From the IMG/VR virus record IMGVR_UViG_3300038825_001314, positions 3,503-35,546 of that record: a stretch of 32,044 bases of DNA; one strand, 5' to 3'. The translations under genes and the position numbers were made by a program. This document shows, piece by piece, positions 9,564 through 17,730 of this stretch. The notes under the pieces were generated by a model. It ran no database searches, was not told where the DNA came from, and was given only the letters and a program-made list of their open reading frames with translations. The first letter of the stretch is position 1, and every line of letters starts with the position of its first letter. Source of the DNA: a virus.

Positions 9564-10544
9564 TTAGGAGGACGTGAGGTTGTAAATGACGCCCTGACGG
9601 CGGCGATTGTTGCTGGTCAATTGCGAACAAAGGACCACGAAACTCGTGCGAGCTAGCTGGTTGGCAGGTTCGCGGAACGGGGTCTTCGCAAAATTGAGCC
9701 CCTCTTGAACCTTGAACTTGAGATACTTGCTTTGGAGCATGTACATCAAGCCACTACCGCAGTCGCGATCCATGATGAGTTCCGCGTTGCGATACATGGG
9801 GTTGGTGCCGTCAAGCTCGTTGGCATCGCCGCCCGTCAAGCGCAGATACGTGCCGCCTTCAAAAAGCGATTCGTAGTCTCCGCCAAGAGCGAAGGTCGTG
9901 ATGATCGTGTCAACCTTGTCATTGCCTTCGGAGACTTCGTTATACAGGTTCTTCATACGGATCAAACCTTCAAACGTGTCACCGCTGGCCGTCAGGAAAG
10001 ACGTGTCAGACGTGGCGTTCTCGCGCTTGTTGTCCCACCACGTTTCCGTGCCAGAGTTGATGCCACCGATGGTAGCACCAGCCGAGGTTGAGACGATGTC
10101 GGGCAAGCCGATGATCGCCTTACCACTCTGAGCCGTGTGCAACGCAGAGTTGACTGTGTCAAAGTGCGTGGTCATAGCGCGGCGCGTCTTGCTCTCCAGC
10201 AACTTGACGGCGCTGTCGCTTTTGCGGCTTTCCTTTTCTTCGGTCATGCTGATCGTGATGGGGGTAGCCAAGTAGCGCCAGTTGTAAAACGCTGCCGTTA
10301 CGCCATCCGTAGCATCCGTATTGAGGGTGTCATAGCCGTCAAACCACTGCGAGGTGTCGAGGGCATACATCAAGTCCTCTTGGATTTCCTTGCCGCCGAC
10401 TTCGGTTTCAAGGATGCCGCTTTTGCGGAATTTGTCGACGGTGGGAAAGCTGTCGCTGATATTGTCCGTGAGACGCTTGCGCTTTGCGCGCATAGATAGC
10501 GTCCAAGCCTCGTCCCACGTTTCGTTGGTAGTAGAAGCTGCCAT
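9564..10544 (-). CDS. Major capsid protein (HK97-fold type)
   Basis: A 326-residue protein placed between the scaffold gene and the decoration gene, the expected slot for the major capsid protein. It starts with a helical N-arm (MAASTTNETWDEAWTLSMRAKRKRL). An E-loop-like region with GGKEIQEDLMY follows near residue 50. A segment WRYLATPITISMTEEKESRK at about 88-107 and a central helix KLLESKTRRAMTTHFDTVNSAL come next. The C-terminal part is beta-rich and ends SQLTSNNRRRQGVIYNLTSS. Similar layouts occur in podovirus and siphovirus capsid proteins of 300-350 residues with a separate scaffold. No protease gene is seen, so a separate scaffold without cleavage seems likely. Confidence 0.8.
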   Translation of the reverse strand: MAASTTNETWDEAWTLSMRAKRKRLTDNISDSFPTVDKFRKSGILETEVGGKEIQEDLMYALDTSQWFDGYDTLNTDATDGVTAAFYNWRYLATPITISMTEEKESRKSDSAVKLLESKTRRAMTTHFDTVNSALHTAQSGKAIIGLPDIVSTSAGATIGGINSGTETWWDNKRENATSDTSFLTASGDTFEGLIRMKNLYNEVSEGNDKVDTIITTFALGGDYESLFEGGTYLRLTGGDANELDGTNPMYRNAELIMDRDCGSGLMYMLQSKYLKFKVQEGLNFAKTPFREPANQLARTSFVVLCSQLTSNNRRRQGVIYNLTSS

Positions 10545-10563
10545 TTATGGTTCTCTTTTGTGT

Positions 10564-11445
10564 TTAGTCAAAACCGAGTGATTTCATCGCTGCCATTAGA
10601 TCAGCGTCTGTGTCCACGCGCGCTCCATCCGTGGTAGCGCGTGCACTGCCAGAACTCGCTGTCCGCTTAGCTTGAGACTTTACTGTGCGATCCGTCTCCC
10701 GCGCCGCTTCTAGCTGTTGAGCCGTCTTGCCTGTGATGCTTTCAAACGCCTCTTTGACCGTACTGCCTTGGTCAACAAGCGCTTTCATGGCAAACATCTG
10801 ACGCTCATTGAGGTTGTCTACCTCATTGCCATACGCTTCGCGCACCTCTGCAATCTGACTCATTCGCTGCTGCACCTGCTGCTGTTGCAGATACTGCGCG
10901 AACGCTTGATTGCCTTGGTTTGCTTGCTCTAACTGATTTCGCAGTTGGTTGATCTGCTCCAGCATCGGTGCTGACTGCTGCTGGAAGAGCGTATTAACCA
11001 CCTCAAGACCGCGCTTTTCATCGTCATCCAAATATTGGCTGATCTTATCAACGGGAGATGGCTCCTGTTGAGGCTGTTGATACATCTGCTGTATCTGCGT
11101 TATAGCCTGCAGATATTGCTGACGCTCTTCTGCCGCGCGGGTCTGTTCTTCTCTGGCCTGCTGTTGAGCCTGCGTGTAGCTGGATTGGAAGTTCTTAGCC
11201 AACTGCGCCACTGGCTTATACTGATCGGGTAGCGAGTCCGAATTTACGCGCAACCAATCAACCGTATTCGGGTCAAATTCTGCGCTTGCTGTATCCGCCT
11301 CGGAGTGTCCGCTTTGTGCTTGGGTGTCTTCACTGCGAGTGTCCCTTGCTAGATCGGCACCCAAATCGGGTGTGGAATCTGCTTCAGGAGTCGAGGAAGG
11401 TGCATCGTCTACACTGACGGAGTCCTCTGACATGATTTCGCTCAT
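10564..11445 (-). CDS. Capsid scaffolding protein
   Basis: A 293-residue acidic, Gln-rich protein directly upstream of the major capsid gene, with GGAGG before its ATG. The N-terminal 75 residues are disordered and rich in Ser, Asp, Glu and Thr. Residues about 80-205 form long Gln-rich helices (QQAREEQTRAAEERQQYLQAI and QQSAPMLEQINQLRNQLEQ), which look like coiled coil. The C-terminal 60 residues are basic (TVKSQAKRTASS), as expected for the capsid-binding end of a scaffold, and finish with a short DLMAAMKSLGFD helix. Composition, size and gene order (portal, zinc ribbon, scaffold, capsid) together support the call. Confidence 0.8.
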   Translation of the reverse strand: MSEIMSEDSVSVDDAPSSTPEADSTPDLGADLARDTRSEDTQAQSGHSEADTASAEFDPNTVDWLRVNSDSLPDQYKPVAQLAKNFQSSYTQAQQQAREEQTRAAEERQQYLQAITQIQQMYQQPQQEPSPVDKISQYLDDDEKRGLEVVNTLFQQQSAPMLEQINQLRNQLEQANQGNQAFAQYLQQQQVQQRMSQIAEVREAYGNEVDNLNERQMFAMKALVDQGSTVKEAFESITGKTAQQLEAARETDRTVKSQAKRTASSGSARATTDGARVDTDADLMAAMKSLGFD

Positions 11446-11469
11446 TGTATAGGTTGCCTCCTAATGGGT

Positions 11470-11835
11470 TTACATCCGTGCATCCTGTGGACGTTCTGTC
11501 CAAGATGCTCTATCTGGCCCTACTGTCGGCTCTTCTCTTCGTTTAGAGCGACTGCCTCCAATTGGGTCGTTCGTTTCTATCAGATTGTGCTCTTTTAAGT
11601 ATTTCTTCTTCTCTTCGTAGGTATTGAAAACGCGACCCACTGCAGGCTGCCAAACGCCATACATGGACGCTGCGCTCGTGATCTGGCCCAATCGTTTCAC
11701 CCCCGCAAAGTGCTGGGTGCTAGCGTGCGCTCCACACTTACCGCACTCGCGCACCTTGGGCAGTTTGTTTATGGAGAAGTACAGATCTTTCTCTATGTGC
11801 CCGCAGGCATCACACGAGTAATCGTATATTGGCAT
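11470..11835 (-). CDS. FmdB-type zinc ribbon protein
   Basis: The preferred start is the ATG at 11835, giving 121 residues that begin MPIYDYSCDACGH, the classic beginning of FmdB-family zinc ribbons. Two CxxC pairs (C8/C11 and C31/C34) form the zinc site. An in-frame upstream start at 11883 would lie inside the portal gene and is unlikely. The ATG follows the portal stop by four bases with no clear ribosome binding site, so translation is probably coupled. The remainder is polar and basic. FmdB-like ribbons are common in phage head modules between portal and scaffold; the function there is not established. It may bind nucleic acid or help head assembly. Confidence 0.8.
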   Translation of the reverse strand: MPIYDYSCDACGHIEKDLYFSINKLPKVRECGKCGAHASTQHFAGVKRLGQITSAASMYGVWQPAVGRVFNTYEEKKKYLKEHNLIETNDPIGGSRSKRREEPTVGPDRASWTERPQDARM

Positions 11836-11839
11836 ATAT

Positions 11840-13897
11840 TTAGTTTTGGTCAGGGTCCGCTGCGGATACGGCCTGCGATACACGTTGAGCGTTGGATCGC
11901 ACGGTGCTCTCTATAGCCTGCACCTGGCCGTTTATGTCGTTGACTGATGGGACGGCTTTTGCTGTTCCGCCACCTGCGCGCGCGCCCTGTTGCAAGAATT
12001 GCTGGTGCTGCTGCATATGCACCTGCATAATTTGCTGGAACTGCTGCACGGCTTGTGGGTTGACCTGCATGGCCTGCTGCAGGAATTGCGTGACGGCTGG
12101 ATCTTGCTGTGCTTGCTGGTGCGCTTGCAGTTCGGCTTGATGGTCATCGGTAGGTAGCACTCCAGGATCTTGTAAGCGCGCTGCCATAAACTGGTTTTCT
12201 AACTGCGCCTTGCGCACGGACGTAGCGCGCTCACCTTGTCCAATCAGCTTGTCGGGATCGCTTACCTTGAAAGTGCGCAGGACCATCTTGATCAACTCCA
12301 TCTGATTGACTTCTGGCCTGTTTGCCAGTGTGTTAACCAGAGCGAGCGTATCCTCGCGCTCCATCTGCTCAAAGAGGGGGCGCATAGAGTTGGCTTCGAT
12401 GTTTATCCGAAATGGCACCTTAAGTATGTCCGACTCAATGACCTGCTGATAGCGCTGATCACCTACACTCACCTCAACGATAAACTCTTCGGGTGTGTAT
12501 CGTGGATCCGACATAATGCGCAGCGTGTTGTGCGCGATAGTCTCATAGGCTTGAGAGACGCTGTCCTGCAACCACTCGCGATTTAACTGACCAAAAGACG
12601 CGACCAGCGAACTCTGCGTAGCTGTCATCTTGCCAGATCCAGCAAGCGCTACGCCTGAGACATTGAGGATGCTCTCCTCTTCCTCTTTAGCCGAGCGGTC
12701 TATAAGCAGTTGGTCTTGTGGGACGTTGCCCATCTGCATCTCGCGAAAGGCATTGTTTACATCGTTGACCCACAAGATCGTGCCATCTTTGGCGTCTTCA
12801 ATCTGCTCTGCAACGACCTCGTTTTCATCGCGCTCCGATTTTTGTCCCAGCAACAAGCGCGGGTAGCGCTTGAGCAAGTCTGCGCGGCGCGAGATGCTTT
12901 CCACTTGGATCTTCTGCTGATCTTCCACGTAGCCCATCATAGGCAGGCCCATCGGGCCGTCCGTGCCATCGTGCAGGTCAAACTGGATTGGGTGATACGG
13001 GAACCCGCCTTTGACTAACCATGCGCCCGTGGGCACCATCTCCCCCGTCATAAGGGGCTCGCCCGTGATGGGGTCGGGAATAGTGATGGCGTCCATCTCC
13101 AAGAAGGGATGGTCAATCTCTTCTACAGGCTCATCGATGCCACGCGCGAACGTAACGCGCTTGCCATGTATGCGATCATGCACCTCCGTCAGCATCACCA
13201 TCTCGCCATTTTCTTGGGCTTCGGTGTATGCCTCGCGCTCATCCTGCGTCATAGGTGACTCTTGCAGGTTATTGAGCATCTCATCGCGATCCTCACGCAC
13301 AATCGGCTTAATCTTATTCTTGAATCGATCAAAGCGCGGATCCTTGCGCACAAACTCTAGCGGCACAATCATGTCTTCCATGATGTAGCGCGCCTCGTGC
13401 AGCTTGTGTGGAGGTGTTAATGGGTCGATGTAGACATTAAAGGGCGATACGCGACGCACGGACACCATGTCGTTAGCCATTGTGTCTGACGTGACATAAG
13501 GTGCGATGATGTCGTTATTGCCCGCAGGATTGTAGTCAAATTTTAGCCAACCCAAATAGCAATACAATGCGTCAAAGAGCGCCTGTTGCACTTCGGGACG
13601 CACATCCATGACGCGGTTGGCTGCGTTAGCCGTTGATGCGATGATTTCAGCATGATCACGCACTACAGGGTTATCCACAGAGGCCATAATGTGTGGATAG
13701 CGAAAAGAGATAGACGCTAAAAGCTGGCGCGTCAGCGGGTAAAAGCGGGAGATGCGCACTACCTCATCAACGCCCAAGTGCTCATACTCCATGCGATACG
13801 CTTTTAGCAGCCTGCGCCAAACGCGATGCTTGGGTGCCATGTAGCGTTTAGCGATCTCTCGCTCGCGCTTCCACTTTTGTATCTCTTTTTCTTGCAT
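11840..13897 (-). CDS. Portal protein
   Basis: A 685-residue protein immediately downstream of the large terminase, the usual place for the portal. The N-terminal region is basic (KWKREREIAKRYMAPKHRVWRRLL). Segments such as RISRFYPLTRQLLASISFRYPHI and VSPFNVYIDPLTPP resemble portals of P22-like size (about 700 residues). The long C-terminal tail (about 590-660) is extremely Gln-rich, including QQAMQVNPQAVQQFQQIMQ, suggesting a helical barrel or coiled extension inside the capsid. It would form the dodecameric DNA channel at one vertex and dock the terminase. Start ATG at 13897, with AGGG six bases upstream. Confidence 0.85.
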   Translation of the reverse strand: MQEKEIQKWKREREIAKRYMAPKHRVWRRLLKAYRMEYEHLGVDEVVRISRFYPLTRQLLASISFRYPHIMASVDNPVVRDHAEIIASTANAANRVMDVRPEVQQALFDALYCYLGWLKFDYNPAGNNDIIAPYVTSDTMANDMVSVRRVSPFNVYIDPLTPPHKLHEARYIMEDMIVPLEFVRKDPRFDRFKNKIKPIVREDRDEMLNNLQESPMTQDEREAYTEAQENGEMVMLTEVHDRIHGKRVTFARGIDEPVEEIDHPFLEMDAITIPDPITGEPLMTGEMVPTGAWLVKGGFPYHPIQFDLHDGTDGPMGLPMMGYVEDQQKIQVESISRRADLLKRYPRLLLGQKSERDENEVVAEQIEDAKDGTILWVNDVNNAFREMQMGNVPQDQLLIDRSAKEEEESILNVSGVALAGSGKMTATQSSLVASFGQLNREWLQDSVSQAYETIAHNTLRIMSDPRYTPEEFIVEVSVGDQRYQQVIESDILKVPFRINIEANSMRPLFEQMEREDTLALVNTLANRPEVNQMELIKMVLRTFKVSDPDKLIGQGERATSVRKAQLENQFMAARLQDPGVLPTDDHQAELQAHQQAQQDPAVTQFLQQAMQVNPQAVQQFQQIMQVHMQQHQQFLQQGARAGGGTAKAVPSVNDINGQVQAIESTVRSNAQRVSQAVSAADPDQN

Positions 13898-13938
13898 TTT
13901 TCCCTAATTGACCCAGCAAGGGTCCTCGTGGTCTAAAC

Positions 13939-15319
13939 TCAGGCGGCGTATCGCGAGCCGCGCTTCTTCTTCTTGAGGGAGCCGATGACATTTGCACCCA
14001 GCTTATGATCTTTGTTGCGTGGTTTCTTTTGCTCACTCGCCTTATACGCATACATCATCAGGTAGCGCAGAGCATCTGCTGCGTGATCTTCACTCTTGGT
14101 ATCCACGTCTTCTGGATTGCGCCGATCCCTTGGCAGGCTTGGCATGGTGCGGCATAGATTTTCAGTCCAACCAGAAAACGCATACACGCGTTGTTTAAGC
14201 AGTGCGTCATTAACTACTCGCCATCCAGCTATGCGCTCGTTAGCGCCACGCGTCAAATACAGGCCGTTTTGTCGGAAGATGTCGGCAGGAGAGTTATTGA
14301 TCACTTCGCTTAAGCGCCTGCGCACAAACATGCTGGGGTCGCAGACGATGATGCTGGGCCTGCGTCCACCCGTAAAAGGGCAGGTCTCTATAAGCTTGTT
14401 AATCTCATAGGCGTGCTGAGATGCTGTAGCGTTGCCTTGGTAGTATTCAGAGATGACGTATAGATTACCGTCGTAGTCTGTAGTCGCTAGCAAAAACGCG
14501 CTAGGGGAACTTTCACCGTAGTCTAGCGCGCCAATAAGAGGCCAGTGTTCTGGGATCTCAAATGAGGGAACCTGAACGTCTTTGGTCCACAGAGAAAAGT
14601 AAGCACCAACGATGCTGTCCCAATCTCCTTCAAGCCACGCTTTGACAAGATCAGGATCTCCAACCTCACGCAGGCGATCCACGTAGTCGGGATCATTCCG
14701 CATGAGGATCTTGTTGTCCTGCACGCGCGCGGGGATAAACATCCGCGTTGCGCCATTATCGCCGTGTATCAGCGTGCGCGGGGGACCTGCCGTGATGAAG
14801 TACTGCTTGACTGCGTCATGGCCTACGCCACCTGGGTTTGCCGTGCAGCGGAAACGCTTGCGTTTGGCAGGGCCGCGTAGGCGCGACTTCATCATTTGGT
14901 AAAACTTGAGATCTGACCAGTTGGTAAGTTCATCGAATCCTACCCATGACAGGGACCACCCTTGGTAGCGCGGGAAGTCAAGCTCATTTTCCGCGTGGCG
15001 CAGGCGTAGGATTGCGCCTGTCTTAAAGTGCCACTCGTGCGCGCCAACCTTATACTCGCCGCCTAACTGCGGGTAGAACTCGTGCGTCTGAGCAATAATA
15101 TCATCCAACTCAGGGTAGGAACGGCGAAAGAGCACGCCTACCCAGTCAGATCCCTGGTCAATATCTGCGGCAAAATCTCCGATAAGCCATGCAGTCTTAG
15201 CCTCCCCCCGCTGCGCCGCCATATAGGAGCTCGTCCACAAACCCCGCTGTGCGGATGGCCTCTTCCTGAGGGCCAGCTTGTGGTGTCCATACGACAGGCG
15301 TGGGGCTCGCTATGCTCAT
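13939..15319 (-). CDS. terL: Terminase large subunit, Walker A split by +1 frame change
   Basis: ATP-driven DNA packaging motor and nuclease. The gene starts at ATG 15319, coupled as ATGA to the 56-aa gene. Frame 1 encodes 40 residues ending ELLYGGAAGGG and hits TAA at 15197-15199. Dropping one base there continues with AAG ACT GCA (K-T-A-W), restoring a canonical P-loop GxxxxGKT. The remaining 419 residues are in the next frame, for about 459 residues in all, a normal TerL length. Walker B is WVGFDELTNW. The C-terminal nuclease acidic residues are visible as GALDYG, VCDPS and DHAADALRY. Without the frame change, the downstream frame has only an internal ATG at 15240 and lacks a proper P-loop. 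Cause: programmed frameshift, mutation or an indel in the six-G run; unresolved. Confidence 0.85.
15196..15210 (-). other. Candidate +1 frameshift site in terL
   Basis: Read on the minus strand this is a run of six G, then AGG, C, TAA and G. The upstream frame meets the TAA stop codon just after a purine-rich Shine-Dalgarno-like stretch (GGGGGGAGG). Slippage by +1 at the stop gives AAG, the P-loop lysine. Slippage by +1 on the G-run would also join the frames but would give G-E-A-K-T in place of G-G-G-K-T. The bacterial prfB +1 site likewise has a Shine-Dalgarno-like stretch close to an in-frame stop, though with different spacing. Confidence 0.45.
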
Positions 15320-15486
15320 TTGCTCTTTTTCTTACGCGCTACAGCGGCGTTATCCACTAAGTTGGGATAAGGGCGTCCTGCTTTTTTAGCGCGCGCTTTG
15401 GCGGCGGCTTTCTGTTTAGGCGTTAGCTTCGACCGCTTCGACTTGGGCTTGGGGTTCGCCTTTTCCCAGAAGGGCTTTTTTGCCAT
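15316..15486 (-). CDS. Small basic protein between terS and terL
   Basis: 56 residues from the ATG at 15486, which has a very strong ribosome binding site (GGAGGAG six bases upstream). It begins MAKKPFWEKANPKPKSKRSK and continues with a Lys/Ala-rich helix, then AGRPYPNLVDNAAVARKKKSK. It overlaps the 3' end of terS by 71 bases in another frame, and its TGA overlaps the terL ATG. Small basic proteins of this kind, with the GRPYPNLVDN signature, are familiar next to phage terminases. They are probably DNA-binding, but the function is unknown. Confidence 0.75.
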   Translation of the reverse strand: MAKKPFWEKANPKPKSKRSKLTPKQKAAAKARAKKAGRPYPNLVDNAAVARKKKSK

Positions 15487-15967
15487 TGGTCTCCTCCCAA
15501 TCAGCATCGACTGCCTGCTGCGCTAGTTTATTCTGCTCCAACCACTCTTCGTATGAATCGGGGCGAGGTGGGATGGCTACAGACACATTCCCTTTGTGCT
15601 CCACCTCTACGTGCACCTTGTGATCACCCACTTCCTCGCGTATTTCGCGTAAGACCTTGATTTTAAGATCTACGCGCTTGTCCTCAATCGAATCGTAGAG
15701 GTCCGTTAAGCGTTGTATGCGCGTACGACGCATAGCCATCGGGAGGTCGTTAAAGTTGTCCTTTACACGCGCTAATTCTTGGGAGACGTATTCTTTAAAA
15801 GGCTCAGAGCGCAGAAACCACTTAGTGACGGTGTCTTCCTTTACGCCGACCTTCTTTGCGATGTAGCTCTTGTGCGTCTTTTGCTTGCGCGCAAAGGTGT
15901 CGAGGACGTAGAGGTCCGCCGCTTGCTTTTGCTGTTCCGTGAGTTCTGTGCGTTTTTGTGGGGGCAT
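15416..15967 (-). CDS. terS: Terminase small subunit
   Basis: 183 residues from the ATG at 15967, beginning MPPQKRTELTEQQKQAADLY. The open frame extends to 16039, but the upstream part looks non-coding. A helix-turn-helix lies near residues 27-50 (HKSYIAKKVGVKEDTVTKWF), the typical DNA-recognition element of TerS. It is followed by a helical oligomerisation region (LARVKDNFNDLPMAMRR and beyond) and an acidic tail. It would recognise the packaging site and load TerL. The start has little Shine-Dalgarno sequence. It is the first gene of the late leftward operon and borders the repeat-rich non-coding block, a natural place for a packaging site. Confidence 0.8.
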   Translation of the reverse strand: MPPQKRTELTEQQKQAADLYVLDTFARKQKTHKSYIAKKVGVKEDTVTKWFLRSEPFKEYVSQELARVKDNFNDLPMAMRRTRIQRLTDLYDSIEDKRVDLKIKVLREIREEVGDHKVHVEVEHKGNVSVAIPPRPDSYEEWLEQNKLAQQAVDADWEETNGKKALLGKGEPQAQVEAVEANA

Positions 15968-15996
15968 AATAGATACGGTTAGATATACACCTAAAT

Positions 15997-16024
15997 AATT
16001 TAAAGAGCGCGTGTAGTGAATCAA
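15997..16024 (-). promoter_or_regulatory. Possible late promoter upstream of terS
   Basis: On the minus strand, TTGATT (16019-16024) and TAAATT (15997-16002) are separated by 16 bases, and the block is AT-rich compared with its surroundings. This is a weak sigma-70-like match 30 bases before the terS start. No phage-type RNA polymerase promoter repeat was seen elsewhere. Late genes may instead be read from a promoter further upstream. Confidence 0.3.
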
Positions 16025-16450
16025 GGGGTCTTTTGTCACCGTTTCTTTTGTAAGTTGCTCTATTGCAACGATTTACAGTAGCTAAAATTGCGGGATTTAC
16101 GTATATAAAGGCACCCCCTGATCGGTTCTTTCCCGCGATTTTCGTTTATGTTAATCATTGCGGCACAGGTATTTACGGAAGAAAGTGTGACAAATAACCC
16201 CTTGCATTATTACACGCGTTTGTTATCTTTATGGGGTATTCGTAATTCTTCGCGCGGGTTGGCAATAGGCAAACGACTTTGGCCGCGCGAGGGTGTAGTG
16301 CTCCTACCAAAGGGTCCAGCATAAGAGCAGCCGTGGCATAACGGGATGAGCGGCAAGACTGGTGAGGCTGGTGTCAGAGCCAAGATAACAAGTGGATCCC
16401 CGATCGCAGTGGACACCTCGCTGCGTGCGCCGACGATCACCGCTGTCCGA

Positions 16451-16557
16451 ATGGGCTGATCGCGCAGAGATGACCACCTTTTGCTTGCTTTAGGGCGGGT
16501 AAGGGTTGGACCTCTCTGCGCCTCCTCCTTCCGCGAACCGATGGGCTGTACGCGCAG
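16451..16557 (+). repeat. Spaced direct repeat ATGGGCTG-NN-CGCGCAG
   Basis: Two 17-base copies, at 16451-16467 and 16541-16557, differ only in the central two bases and have starts 90 bases apart. They lie on either side of the inverted repeat 16462-16521; the first copy overlaps its left arm. The arrangement looks like paired protein-binding sites. Confidence 0.5.
16462..16521. repeat. Inverted repeat / long hairpin in non-coding block
   Basis: GCGCAGAGA at 16462-16470 pairs perfectly with TCTCTGCGC at 16513-16521. Pairing partly continues inwards (TGACCACC against GGGTTGGACC), giving a stem of up to about 16 pairs with a loop near 25 bases. There is no T-tract on either side, so it is not a simple terminator. 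It may be structured RNA, or a protein-binding cruciform near the packaging genes. Confidence 0.45.
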
Positions 16558-17150
16558 TACGCGCTAGTAAGCGCTTAGTGCGCGAGAGGGGGGTTTTAGA
16601 GTGGGCGAGATATGGGGGCGAGTATATGCGCATTCCCACTCCACTGCGGGGGGCGGGTCGCTTCACCTGCTCAAATGAGCACTAAAACCAGCTTAATCAA
16701 TCGCAATTAAGCCTAAAATCGCTTTAATCGCATCCTGTTAAGCTGCTAAAGCTGGCATATCGCCCACAAGCGCCCATAACGCCCCTTAGACGCCCTATCG
16801 CCATTTACAGCCATATTGAGCGCCATAGAGCGCCTGGACGCCTTAGAAGCGATTACAGCGCCTTATACGCGCACTTGTGCCAATAGGCGCACATGGCGCT
16901 ATATATGCGCGTATCGTCTTACTATCCATAATGGGAATTATCGTTAGTATAAAAATAGGCGTATGAGGGCGCGCGTACATGCAGCCCTGAGCGCCCCTAA
17001 GCGCGCGTATGCGCTGAACGCGCGCGTATCTATATAGGCAGCGGATTGATTAGCTTAGGATCGGTAACGCTATCCCAGCGCGCATACAGCGCACATTGCG
17101 CGCGCATAGCGCAGCAGCAGCAGCAGCGCACAAGCTCGCGCAGCGGGCAC

Positions 17151-17184
17151 AAAAAAGCGCCCCTAGCCGAATGACTGGGGGCGC
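17151..17184 (-). terminator. Rho-independent terminator of the early leftward operon
   Basis: On the minus strand a GC-rich stem (GCGCCCC paired with GGGGCGC, plus two more pairs) with an 8-10 base loop is followed by six T. It lies 26 bases beyond the stop of the 80-aa gene, as expected for the end of the leftward cluster read from 18951. Confidence 0.85.
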
Positions 17185-17209
17185 GCTTTGTTACTGCTGA
17201 ATACTGCGT

Positions 17210-17452
17210 TTATACGTATGTAATTTCAACATCTGACAATGATATCTCCCAATATTCAAATAAATCTTTTATTTCGTCCCATATTTGTTGCCTAGTAACA
17301 GCATACATATAACCACGGCCAGCAGTGTGATACAAATCATTATCACTCTCTGCAGCACTGTTAAGCGCTTGTACTACATCCTTTTTATTACTTAGCTTTA
17401 ATGTGTCTATTTCTACTTTGTCCACACTCGCGAATGCCCTATAAATAACCAT
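17210..17452 (-). CDS. Hypothetical early protein (80 aa)
   Basis: 80 residues, mixed alpha/beta, acidic. It starts MVIYRAFASVDKVEIDTLKL and ends DLFEYWEISLSDVEITYV. The base composition is more AT-rich than in neighbouring genes. The ribosome binding leader (AGAGAGGGCGAA before the ATG) is nearly identical to that of the next gene upstream, so the pair are probably expressed alike. Last gene before the terminator. No family recognised. Confidence 0.65.
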   Translation of the reverse strand: MVIYRAFASVDKVEIDTLKLSNKKDVVQALNSAAESDNDLYHTAGRGYMYAVTRQQIWDEIKDLFEYWEISLSDVEITYV

Positions 17453-17482
17453 TATTCGCCCTCTCTTTATACTTGGCTGCGT

Positions 17483-17713
17483 TTATTCGATATCTTGCCA
17501 TGTGGCTTTGTGCGCCATGTCTAGCGCGTCCGCTGCAGCTATCGAGCGCACTTTGTATACCAAAGCGCCTGTTCGCTCGGCAACGCGTAATGTTGTCCCC
17601 TGATATCGTTGGCGCTTACGCGCTACTGCCTTGGCTGCTGACAATGTGCGCGCGTTTGTGTGTTCCCAAACGGGTAGCGCGCTTTCGCCCTCACACGTAT
17701 AAAAGTCTGTCAT
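17483..17713 (-). CDS. Hypothetical early protein (76 aa)
   Basis: 76 residues, basic, starting MTDFYTCEGESALPVWEH, with an Ala/Lys/Arg-rich helix (SAAKAVARKRQRYQG) and a beta hairpin after it. The leader AGAGAGGGCGAAA just before the ATG nearly copies that of the 80-aa gene. Part of the leftward early cluster. Function unknown. Confidence 0.65.
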   Translation of the reverse strand: MTDFYTCEGESALPVWEHTNARTLSAAKAVARKRQRYQGTTLRVAERTGALVYKVRSIAAADALDMAHKATWQDIE

Positions 17714-17715
17714 TT

Positions 17716-17730
17716 TTCGCCCTCTCTAAA
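17716..17730 (-). promoter_or_regulatory. Duplicated translation leader
   Basis: The 15 bases before the 76-aa gene (17716-17730) match those before the 80-aa gene (17455-17469) at 13 positions. Each places GAGAGGG five to six bases before the ATG. The duplication suggests one gene-leader unit was copied, or that both are under a common translational control. Confidence 0.5.

Larger units (their letters stand above)
16040..17150. other. Gene-free GCGC-rich block between terS and early genes
   Basis: About 1.1 kb with no convincing gene. The first 150 bases are AT-rich and include a small hairpin, GTTGC/GCAAC. The middle (16440-16560) has a long inverted repeat and a spaced direct repeat. From about 16560 to 17150 the sequence is dominated by the words GCGC, GCGCC and CGCGCGTAT (about 25 GCGC in 600 bases). 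It also carries a small hairpin, GCTTAAT/ATTAAGC near 16690-16711, and a CAG run at 17112-17126. A TTGATTAG element at 17046-17053 resembles the repeats at 19182-19291. Likely holds cis sites (packaging, origin or regulatory RNA); which one is unknown. Confidence 0.6.

Noticed and set aside
16210-16440. 76-aa minus-strand ORF in the non-coding block
   Set aside because: No good ribosome site, composition unlike a protein (many Pro, Ser, Arg), and it lies in the repeat-rich gene-free region.
17112-17126. CAG triplet run as a functional microsatellite
   Set aside because: Only five units in GC-rich DNA; too short to interpret.
16660-17130. CRISPR-like array of GCGC words
   Set aside because: Repeated words are short, irregularly spaced and without constant repeats or unique spacers of equal length.
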